A DNA stretch of 64,000 nucleotides from Corythucha ciliata (taxonomy: Eukaryota; Arthropoda; Insecta; Hemiptera; Tingidae): NCBI GenBank assembly GCA_038030265.1, contig CM075939.1:24347253-24411252 (forward strand). Direction: 5' to 3'. The first letter of the stretch is position 1, and every line of letters starts with the position of its first letter. The notes beneath the pieces were generated by a model. That model did no database searches. It was given only the letters and a program-made list of their open reading frames with translations, and was not told the origin of the DNA. Both the position numbers and the translations under genes were made by a program. Positions 24,724-33,916 of the stretch are shown in pieces.

Positions 24724-26749
24724 TCAAATTTTAGCTATAATGAGGTTGTTTCTAGTTGTACACGTTGGAGGTATCTGAAAAGAGGGGGAAAAAGGTGTGA
24801 CATTAACCATTTTTGAAACTATTTGGCAGGGGGGGGGGAGAGTCAATACCAATTTGCTTAAAGTGACACTGTAGCCGACGTTTTCAGCTAAAAGGCACCG
24901 GTCGGTATCAACTGCTTGCATGCCGCGCTCACCCTGTTCGCAGCCCTCCTGATCCGCGCAATGACCCAACACAACAAAGCCTCTTTCGGTGAGACCCGCC
25001 TGTTTGTACTGCTCACTCTGAGGATATTTAATTACGTGATTCGACTGAGAAATCCGTCGAGTCAGAGAAGGGGAAGGGGAGAGAGTTTCGTAATATATTT
25101 GTACAAATTACAAACTAGTTAAGCCTTAAAAAATACCGCTAACCTGTATTGCGCCGTAACAACAGGGACAAACGACAAAATTGGCTCGATGAGTCAGGCA
25201 TTTGTGAATGACCAAATCTGACGCGAGACCGCAGGCGTGCAGAGAGACGCCGACTTGGAATCGACCGGTAAAATAATCCAAATTGGCCTGAACGACGAAA
25301 ATATTTTTGAAATTGAGGGATTTGATTCGTAGTCGAGCTCGATTCAAAGATGTTTCTTTATTGTCAAGAAGTACTACGGTTGATTCAGGGAGGCAGTGAG
25401 CCAAAATCAATCCGAGATGTCCACTACCGCTGCAGAAGTCCACAATTAAATCTCCCGGTTTCGCCACCTGAAAGAAAAACGGTCGGAATAATATTTTGTT
25501 TAACAAATTCATCAGGGAACCCACCTCTAACGTTGCTTTGGCCATATTAACCAGCTGTTGAATTTTTCTTTCAAATCGACTTTTAGGAACTTCAGGCAAT
25601 GGAAAATGATCCCTGAGTTCAGTGTGGACCCCTAATGGCTCCGAATAGGCCATGATTTGAACTGAGCTGAGTTGTGAGAGAGCAGCGTCAATATCAACTT
25701 GTTGGGTGAAGATTTTACTTCGTGGTTTATATCGCGTTGGATCTCTTTTATAAAGGCTTTGTTTCGCTACAGGCGGAAGCGTAAGAGGATGAGGAGGGAC
25801 TGGGAATGAAGGAAGCTTAAACAGGGAAAATTGATCGTTCAGGGAACGCTCGATGGTTACCTTCGCCAGCCTTTGAAAGTAACAGACGTTAACAGCAATT
25901 TTTGTTTTACTCGCCAAATGCATCCGATCAAAGAAATACTAACCATTGCGATACAAGTGGAATAGTTCTGTCATCCCAACAATGGAAACGTTTAAGAATG
26001 ATGTACAAGGGAAGAGCTATCATCAGATCGGTTAACAGAAACAAGGGCCCTTCGGCATATGAGTGATCTTTGTCTTTGAACTTACTCACGTTGTGTACTC
26101 TGTAAAATAATGAATTTCGCAGAAAGCTCCAAAAAAAAAAACCAAACAACATGATCTTGCCTGATTGGTTGAGCCATGTGAGCTTCCAAACGAGCCAACT
26201 CAACTGGCAATGAGTCAGACAAACCAAACTTATTCGTCCCACCGTCGTGACTCTCTACCAAAATCTTTTTCGCCAAGTCGACGACATCAACTTCGCAAAA
26301 TTTTGTCCACACTGATACCTCAGCACATGCGACTAGACAAGCCTGGCGAAAACCCAGAAGGTGCGCCCATTTTTTCCCGGCGCTTTTGACTAGCTGAAAA
26401 AAACGTTAAATAACTGGGAAAGTTCAAGATTTGAGTGGTACAAAACTCGAAGGCGAACCTGACGTAACACTGAGCAAAGCCCAGCAACACACGATATGCC
26501 ATCGCTAAGGGCGAAAGCGGGAAAAGAACAAAGTGACGCCGGGGCTGGAGCCGTCATATCTGGTAATATTTCATAGTTGAGCCAGTCTGTTGAAATTTGG
26601 AGACCCCCATGAATGTTTGGACGGCTCAGTAAATGAACTTTCACGGAATCAGAAGCTTCCAAGTAGTGATAAACGAATAGGCATATGGCACTCTCGAAAC
26701 TCACCACTAAGCCTTCGACTGTTGACGCTTCCAAATACAAATCCCCCAT
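24724..26749 (-). CDS. GSTCD: GSTCD, GST C-terminal-domain protein with methyltransferase fold
   Basis: Cytosolic protein of uncertain function, predicted to be an S-adenosylmethionine-dependent methyltransferase joined to a GST-like C-terminal domain. Exons (minus): 26749-26459, 26393-26161, 26099-25944, 25870-25525, 25467-25144, 25044-24850, 24774-24724; all phases agree and give 531 aa, against about 630 in vertebrates. Family landmarks are GLCSVLRQ, ACLVACAEVSVWTKFCEVD, the SAM-binding motif VDFCSGSGHLGL (about residues 350-361), VQANLDYFTGRFQVGVSLHA, VCPCCYGAIQ, YPQSEQYKQAGLTERGF and NVGYSV. The intron 26160-26100 has a GC donor. The ATG at 26749 directly follows an AG with only 65 bp back to the JTB gene, suggesting co-transcription or an acceptor just before the start. 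Identification by remembered family sequence is strong. Confidence 0.92.
26100..26160 (-). other. GC-AG intron in GSTCD
   Basis: The reading frame on both sides matches GSTCD, and the only donor that joins them is CAG|GCAAGA with an acceptor TTTTACAG. The 5' site otherwise fits the strong consensus usual for GC donors. All other junctions modelled in the window are GT-AG. Confidence 0.8.
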
Positions 26750-26814
26750 CTAGAGATTTTTTCAACAATAAGAGGCGCTCAACCCACGAAAACAGTAGCT
26801 CGACTCACCACCAC
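26750..26814 (-). other. Intron-like spacer between JTB and GSTCD
   Basis: Three bases after the JTB stop (TAA then CAG) lies a donor-like GTGGTGGTGAG. The GSTCD ATG is preceded by AATCTCTAG. The enclosed 65 bp matches the size of neighbouring introns (57-99 bp). No AATAAA lies between the two reading frames. Confidence 0.5.
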
Positions 26815-26817
26815 CTG

Positions 26818-27446
26818 TTACACTGAACTAGCCAGTCTCCTTTGTAAATTTCTAAAATGCCTCTGATCGAGTATTCTCTGACGAAGGACAACGCTAGCTG
26901 AAGACGTTAAAGAGACAATAACGCAGAGCAATTCAAACTGCCAGAACTTTTTCTCTTCCAACCATTCGACTCGATCACAGCTCCTATGAAACTGTTTAGA
27001 CGTCTTGGAGCACTTAACAGTCTCTTTGAAATGCGTTGGAAAGCACGCCTTATTGACTTTACTGGCAATTTCAAAATCTATAATGAAAAAATGATTTGAA
27101 AAAGAAATAATTGAAATTAGTGCTGTAAGCATCAGGCACAACCCACTAGAACACAAATGACAAGGTTCCACTATTTCAACAGTATCGTCAGCCGAACAGA
27201 AGTCTGAGCCCGAAGAATTTTTCGGCAAGTTACTGTAATTACCAAAATGACTGTAGTTACTCGCTTCAAAGGCCCAGTGACTTTCGTAAATCAAAACTAT
27301 TAGCGTCAGCCTGAACACAAAATATGGTGCAATTCAACCAGCGTCAGCGGGTACGTTATGAGTATGACGCATCAATTTTCAATAGCTCACCCTCCAAGCA
27401 GGATTATCGACGATAGCATTCGTTTTTTCGAACAAAATTCGATCAT
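26818..27446 (-). CDS. JTB: JTB, jumping translocation breakpoint membrane protein
   Basis: Small type I membrane protein with an extracellular Cys-rich domain; the family has been linked to cytokinesis and mitochondrial function. Exons (minus): 27446-27391, 27310-27147, 27077-26818, all GT-AG and in frame, giving 159 aa, close to the ~146 aa of vertebrate JTB. The N-terminus is a signal peptide: ATG in an AAAATGA context, basic KKR, then a hydrophobic stretch (SSIILLGGLTLIVLI). The Cys-rich domain shows EPCHLCSNFE, KACF, VKCS and SCDRVEW. It is followed by EEKKFWQFE, one membrane segment (LLCVIVSLTSSASVVL) and the basic tail RQRILDQRHF. The donor at TCTA|gtgggt was chosen because it restores the conserved CSNF. 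Its stop lies 68 bp before the GSTCD start on the same strand. Confidence 0.88.
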
Positions 27447-27861
27447 TTTACGTCGCTTTTCCACCACGTCGAACGGAAATCATAGTAGAATGAGAAATCT
27501 GTCGCGCGTTATCGCTTTTCACGCAGAACGCAGATAATGGACAAGTCCACAATCAGTTCCTCGAATCTGACAAGAGCGCGCCACTTGAGCATTGCGTGCG
27601 TGCGTAATGTCGGACAACTGCTCGCCGGTTATCTGTTCGAATGAACTACTGTTTTTTGGTTATCTGTGATTCTCTGTGACTCTTACCAGGTTGTTCGACA
27701 ATCACTGAACATGATGTCTGGGGAAAACAACTGTATTCCAATAGCTAACTATAGTTGTAATTTCGGAAGTTGAGTTCTGTAAGTCTAACTATAAGTAAAA
27801 CGAGCGCGAAATAGGCGGGCGACAAAAAATTACCTAATACGCTCATGGATTAATGAATATT
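27447..27861. other. Region upstream of JTB
   Basis: Probable promoter and 5' UTR of the JTB/GSTCD pair, including GC-rich pieces around 27470-27640. No TATA box or other element could be assigned with confidence, and no coding region is seen. Confidence 0.35.
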
Positions 27862-28277
27862 AAAAAATTTGTTCCGACAGCAGCCTGTCGGGAGAAGTGC
27901 ATTTCATTCATGCGACAATCGAGTCAAACCTCATAAGTTAGAACGATGTCAATCAATTATGAATGACATTTAGGCCGTGGTATAGAAAGTCAAAATCATA
28001 AAATCGTGTTTCTTTTTACCGCAGGCTCCTTTTTTGGCACCTACTGAGGGGGAATAAAATGATGAAAATGAAAAATGAAACAGAGTCGGTTTGGTTGCCT
28101 ATACGATATGGGAAGGCGGACTCTTGTTAGAGGAGTTATTTGCAATTAAAATCTTTATTCCGGCCTAAATTTCATTCATAATTGATTGATATCGTTCTAA
28201 CTTATGAGGTTTGACTCGATTGTCGCATGAATGAAATGCACTTCTCCCGACAGGCTGCTGTCGGAACAAAACTTTTT
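27862..28277. mobile_element. Inverted-repeat element, ~100-bp arms
   Basis: The left arm at 27862-27967 (TTGTTCCGACAGCAGCCTGT, GGGAGAAGTGCATTTCATTC and on) is matched inversely at 28166-28277, with about 200 bp between them. The arms are nearly identical. No open frame of note. It is probably a MITE or foldback element; a target duplication was not identified. Confidence 0.8.
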
Positions 28278-29158
28278 TCAGATTACGTTAATTTTCAGAT
28301 CAGTTACATTAGGTTAAATGGTATGTCACAATTTCACCATTGCGGAGTGCCTGGGTTCGAATCCGAAACAATTTTTTTTTAAATTTTTTTTTTTTTCCTC
28401 CCTTTTTGGCCCACCTCGGAATTTTTTACTCAAGATTTATTAGGCTGTAGGCAAATAAAATAAAAGAGACGGCTCAAAATACAATGTCAATGAAATTTTT
28501 TGGTAATTGGGTGGTCCAGTAAGGCATAGCGTTAATTTAATAGCTCCCCTCCGCCGAGAACTCCCCTGCCATATCAACGGATTCGGTTCACTGGGGTCTC
28601 ATACGAAAGCGCGTTCATTTTTCATTACTCGAGTCAATTTTGGGGGCAATTGCAGCAACAGCCGTGCGGTAGCGAATTTTCAACTAATTCAAACCCCTCT
28701 TTTACACCGTTCCCGTGGACCGATTCATCTGGATCACGAACTCGTCCGAGATATTCACGCTATTGATTTTTAGACCAAATTTGGTTGCCCTAAGTCAAAA
28801 ATTGCGACCGTGATCGTGCTAACAAAAAAGGGCCATATATATATATATATATAGCAAATCGAACCGACCTCGGATTCGTGTTCTAGGGGTTCTGAAACGT
28901 GAAAAAAAAGTATCACAACCCATATGTGCGACCATCAGGGCGAGACCAATAGTGCATTTTTTGAATGAAATGCACTAAAAAATATAAAAATCGAATAAAT
29001 TAGCAAGTACATGCCTCAAAATGAGAAATAGTACATGCCAAGTCAAGCCATGCCATATCAAGTGTGTTTGTTCGGCTCGCCCGGCCTAACTCGATGCCGG
29101 CAAATTACTTTCTCAGCGAGGTGCACGTACTATTTTTTTTTTTTTTTTTGGTGAAGAT
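28278..29158. other. Gene-free stretch with low-copy repeats
   Basis: No recognised gene. About 28780-28965 resembles 51560-51720 (shared TTCGTGTTCTAG, GGTTCTGAAACGTG and GCGAGACCAAT-like text) with a TA microsatellite at about 28837-28853. A B-box-like GGGTTCGAATCC at about 28350 lacks a surrounding tRNA fold. Confidence 0.5.
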
Positions 29159-29161
29159 TTA

Positions 29162-29366
29162 GGCCGGTCGCCCACTGGAAGCGTTTTTGAGTGGCGCTAC
29201 AGCGCGCGACAAAGAGCGAACATACAAAAAGCGTAAATTGAATTTACTGCCGCTAAGCCTGCAGTGAACAATGTCACATGCCACATTCAATTTGAGCCTT
29301 TGGGATGTACGCTCGTTGTCGCACGTTGTAGCGCCGCTCGAAAACGCTTTCAGTGGACGACCGGCC
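29162..29366. mobile_element. 205-bp MITE with TTA target duplication
   Basis: Termini GGCCGGTCGCCCACTGGAAG and, inverted, GGCCGGTCGTCCACTGAAAG, flanked by TTA on both sides (29159-29161, 29367-29369). The arms run about 40 bp, through GTGGCGCTACA and TGTAGCGCCGC. A 3-bp TTA duplication fits the PIF/Harbinger type. A half copy lies at 32435-32520. Confidence 0.85.
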
Positions 29367-29372
29367 TTAGCC

Positions 29373-29836
29373 TTCATCCGGGCGCGCGGGCGGTAAACTA
29401 CCGCCCAAGTGCTTCAACGAGTGATACCATTGGTGTGATTGAAAGCAAAATGCCCAAGCCCAAGAGGCCATGTATTCCTCGTTGATTCTCTATTGCACTA
29501 GGAGGAGGGGCATTTCGTCCTAGCGATTGACTTCATTCCATTTTATTTGTCGTTAAAGCTCATAAAGACGTGGCCGGCGGTAATTTACCGCCCTTGCGCG
29601 CCCAGGAGTGTAACTCTATTTTTTTCACTACAGGAGCCAAATGTTGGAACCAATCTTCCAAACAACCAACCTAATCACCCCCTACCGTCCAAAAATCCCC
29701 CCAAAACACCCTTTAACCCTAATTAAGATGATTTAGAGCAATTTGTGGAGAAAAACAAGTATAAAACATGAGAAGGCGGTAGGTTACCGTCCCGCGCCCG
29801 ATAGCGTTACAGAAGAGAGGGCGCCCGGATGAAGTT
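29373..29836. mobile_element. Second inverted-repeat element next to the MITE
   Basis: CTTCATCCGGGCGC at the left end is matched inversely by GCGCCCGGATGAAG at the right end. Internal GGCGGTAAACTACCGCC-like palindromes recur at about 29389, 29577 and 29775. It lies directly beside the 205-bp MITE. Confidence 0.55.
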
Positions 29837-30262
29837 AATAAAAACAAGTGAAGAACAAAGAATGGGAGTTTTGCCTGGATAGCCGAGAAAACACCAACTT
29901 TCTTGTTTCTTTTCAACCCGCAAAATCGAGCTTTGGAGTTATGCATGAAAAAAAGCGTTTACCCCCGTGGCTCAAGAGAAAAAATTGCTTAGATTAAGAA
30001 ATTGAGCAGCTAAAATTAAGAAATTAAGCAGCTGAAATTAAGAAATTGAGCAGCTAAAATTAAGAAATTGAGAAGAGGTGCTTAAGAGAGAGAGGGCTCA
30101 AGTGTGGAAATAACACTAATCTGCGGTTAAAATGGACAAAACGCAAATTCGTGAGGGGGGAGCAAATGTATAATTGTCCAAGGCCGGCACTGTTCACTTT
30201 GTCAACCAAGATAACCTAAATTTATTGGGGTGATCATTTTTGTGACATCGTCATTACTTTAG
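29837..30262. repeat. Short tandem repeat of 23-24 bp and flanking sequence
   Basis: At about 29990-30075 the unit AATTAAGAAATTGAGCAGCT plus AAA is repeated about four times with few changes. It is followed by a few minus-orientation family A units. This is the cleanest tandem repeat in the window. Confidence 0.75.
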
Positions 30263-31446
30263 ATGCCAGGGCACATAAACAAAAGTGGTAGAAAGTTCAA
30301 GACCTCCAAACGTCTTCGAAAAAAAATGGCCAAAAACGCGAATGCCAAAAGGCACGGCTCCTCAGCCAGGGATGTCGAATCGGTAGAATCAGAAGAAATA
30401 GGCGGTAAATTGACGTCCCATGTTTGTCAAACAATAAGTTAACACAGTTACATCATTATTCTTTAAACCAGATACTGTTGCGCTGGAGGAAAATGTGCAA
30501 ATATCTCCAACAGAAAACTACGAGAGGTCCGCGGAAAATCCTGAAGATATTTTCGGTACACTCATTGCTTGATATTACCATTCCTTATGTAGAAAATCGA
30601 CGGAAATCTTAATTTTTCCTGTTCGCGTATGCGTCGCATTGAACATTTAACGACAATTTTTACTTCTTCAGAAAATTCGCAGCTTATAATTGAGCCGAGC
30701 TGCGGCGATGTTCAATCCGACAAATTTGAGATGCAGGGTAGAAGGATCGTCAATTTCAATCTAGTATTACAGCAGCTAATTCTGCATTCAGATCATGGGC
30801 CTATGTCATGTGGCCTGAAGCACTTCGAAGTCGTTGGAGAAACCAGAGTGGGGTTGCTATCTAGAATAAAAATTAAATGCAGGTATATATATTTTCCAGT
30901 GTTTTCGTTATCGCATTATTCACTGGAATTCTCAATTAATTATATATTTCGCTACTATTATTGCGGTAAAATGACAGGATGTGTAATTATGTCTGTACGA
31001 TTGAAAACGACGACGCATCTCAAAATAAAATGAACATTAATCTTTCAATTACGTCGGGGACCCTAGCTGCTGGACTTGGATTTTCTTCGGTGGAGCAAGT
31101 CCTCAATTCCGCAGACATTCCATTTATGTCAACTCATATGTTTGTTGAGTGTGAAAAGAAGTTATCATCTGATGATGGTGAGTTCTTTGCTTTTCTATTT
31201 CGTCCATTGGCCTGGGGGAACAACCTGGTTGGCGATTAATCGTTGTGTTGGAGGTGATGATGAACCGTGAACGATAATGCTGGCAAGCACTAAAACAAGT
31301 AAATAAATCCCTGGTTTTCCTCATAGAAACTTCAATTACTCACAGTTTCCGAAGCATATTATAGTATTGAAGCTCACCGCTCTGAAAAGGGCATACATTT
31401 AATTTATACCTTGTCTACATGGTTTGGGAATCAGTTTGAGCTGTAG
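30263..31446 (+). CDS. Mutator-like transposase-domain protein, truncated
   Basis: Exons: 30263-30404, 30472-30555, 30672-30882, 30978-31177, 31346-31446, all GT-AG and in frame, giving 245 aa ending in TAG. The N-terminus is basic (RKFKTSKRLRKKMAKNAN), followed by an acidic linker. Residues in exons 3-4 match the Mutator-like transposase domain common in arthropod transposon proteins: RRIVNFNLVLQQLILHSDHG, CGLKHFEVVGETRVGL, a Cys pair (KCRMCNYVC), then ITSGTLAAGLGFSSVEQVL and IPFMSTHMF. The family normally continues for several hundred residues with an acidic catalytic core; here the frame stops soon after the N-terminal domain. It is either a decayed transposon or a shortened, possibly co-opted gene. 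Intact splice sites and the lack of frameshifts are notable. The last exon is the least certain. Confidence 0.65.
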
Positions 31447-33916
31447 GCCTCTACTACTGGGCCGAACTCTCACGTTATCCTATTTTACCATCAAACATGG
31501 GTTTTGTAACAGCTGTCGTTTCACACCCAGCAGCGAAGAAGAGTAGCTCTGCGGTAGAAACTTCCCTGAGTAGAAAGCTTTCAAACCACGTATGGTGAAA
31601 TGGACATTGCCGCGAGTCGAGATATTTCGGCAAGGTTTGAAAATGTTAAGTGTAATCGTCAAGACAAAAATAATGTTGTTCCCACTGACATAGTTTTTTT
31701 TTTTTTTTTTGTACTGATTAAATTTGAATCGTTAAATTGGTCTCAGGAGTTTATAAAGATACGCAATGCAGTGAATTATTTACTCATATGCCCCTCCTCA
31801 TACCTCAGTGGCTACAACATGCCACTTATTTTGACGATTTAACTTGACATTTGGAAAAATTGGTCGAAATATCTATGGATCGACAAGTTTCTAATGGACC
31901 CTGAGGGCCCAAATTTCCAGATGGTTCTAAGAACACGTGTTTAGAAATTTAACTGAATTTACCACTTCTTTCGGTCCATTTAAGCCCTGTACACGGAGAC
32001 TTTTCTGTCCTGTCATGAAATTTTTAAGATTTTTAGGAATGTTCGTTTGTCGTGATGACAAAAAATTTAAAAACCATATGTTTCTATGAAAAAACCAAGA
32101 AAAAACGGAGAAATTTTGGAAAAATCTCTCCTTTCTCCCTACCACAGAAACCCAGCGTATATACCGCGTCTACATTAGCCCTGCATGTGAACTGTGAACA
32201 AAGGAGGACAGGACATAAAAAGTGGGAGTAACTTTTGGGGCTCGAAAATAAACAGTTTCTGTCGGAATAATCTACATACATGGGAACGGATTTAGAGATT
32301 TTTTCTGGGGGGGGGGGATTCTTAAGCACTTTTACATCGGAGCTAGGATAATATCGAGCACAAATCCTGATCATGGAGGAGTATAGAGAGTCATCGTCGC
32401 AGCAAGCGTTCTTTATTTGTAGCCATTTCCCTTAGGCCGGTCGTCCACTGGAAGCGTTTTCGAGCGGCGCTACAATAACGCGCTACAACGAGCGTACATT
32501 CCAAAGCCTTGAATTGAACGTGACAAACAGGAAAAAGAGCCGGGGAAGCATTATTTTTCATGAATCCGTCAAAATAAACTCAAATCGAGAGTTCCAAACA
32601 ATGTTTGAAGAAACCAAGTTATTGTTGAACTCACAATCTATTGAAACCAAGGAGCCTCGCAGCCTCACATTACTCAGCGGATGAAGAATCGACCGGATCC
32701 GCAGACTGAGAATGTTGAAAAGATTTCTTTGAATCACAGTATTCGTACCATTTATCAAAGGAATCTTGGAGGGCATGAAGGAGAGATTCAGTCCCCGCCG
32801 GTCTATCAAATCGAATGTGTACTCCAAGAATGCACTAATTATTTTCGAGTAAACTTGGATGCCAAAAAAGTTTCGGATTGAAGACCACGGGAGGAAGAGA
32901 TTGAAGACTACGTTATACTTATAAGGAACAACAGCAAGCAGAGCTTCAACCGCAAGGTAAAGCCTACAGTAGAGCTTCAACTGCACGGTAAAGCGTTCCT
33001 CCTTTTTTCCTCGACTTCCCTTCCTACTTTCTCAATTTTCGCCTCCCCCCCCCCTCCGAATTAGCGTTTTTCTCAATTTTAGGCGAATTTTTTTCACTAT
33101 ATTTTCAACTTCCCGGACGGATTATGGGGTTCCCAGCCTGCTCGGGTCGGGGCACTACACAAAAAGGATAGGCAGAAACATGCATAACACTTTAAATGTG
33201 TTATGTATGTGATGGCTTACCTTTTAGGTTTCTTGGGTGTCGTCCAACCGCGAGTTTGTTACGAGTTTTTTGTTTTTTTTTTCAAGCTTTACGAAGTGTT
33301 CTGGAGGCAGAAAACTGTACAAAACTCAAAAATTCTTCAAACAATTTCACCATTTAATTCTTTTATCTCAAGATCTCAGAAATAATTTTGCGGGGTTGGT
33401 TAATAAAAAAAAACAAAGTTCACTCCTTTAAATCACTTCGCGGGAATGTTATATAAGCGGTTTTCACCAAATTCGAAGCCCATTTAAATGGCCGACTACC
33501 CCCCTCCCGCCTGCCAATTCTGTTGAGCAAATAAAAGTCCGAATACAGGAATAAAGAGTTGTTTAAAACAAATGGGGATACTTCTTTCTTTCTTCAGTCT
33601 GTTCGACGAGGAACCCTTATTTTGCTCTAAGCGCTGCGGGGGATCGCACATTCGAACAGTATTATCCTGTCAAAGTCATTTCATTCACAGTACGCTACAA
33701 CTAACAGGGAAAAAAGAGAAAATTTAAAAGCTAGTAATTCTGGTTTTGAATAATTAATTGAAAACGTTCTTTCCCCTCACGCATAGGTTTTTCGTTCTTT
33801 GAAAAAAAAAAACTAGTGTCATTCACGGGCCTTTAATCATTATTCTTGATCGGGCAAAATACCGTGCGCCTTATTGTTTTCCTTCATTGTATCTCAGACA
33901 ACTACCGATATGCAAG
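31447..33916. other. Gene-free stretch before the Rh gene
   Basis: No recognised gene. It holds a T run near 31697, a poly-G run at 32309-32317, the solo MITE half at 32435-32520, and small pieces of families A and B at about 33055-33090 and 33370-33480. Open frames at 32558-32986 (-) and 32681-32881 (+) show no family resemblance. An AG at about 33896 (TGTATCTCAG) could be the acceptor of a 5' UTR intron of the Rh gene. Confidence 0.45.
32435..32520. mobile_element. Solo half of the GGCCGG MITE
   Basis: TTA at 32432-32434 is followed by GGCCGGTCGTCCACTGGAAG and TTTTCGAGCGGCGCTAC, matching one arm of the element at 29162-29366. The other arm is absent. Confidence 0.75.

Noticed and set aside
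28340..28375. tRNA-like B box GGGTTCGAATCC
   Set aside because: No matching acceptor, D or anticodon arms could be paired around it.
32558..32986. A 142-aa minus-strand open frame
   Set aside because: Hydrophobic but without a recognised family or periodicity of membrane segments; the opposite strand is open too, so chance is likely.
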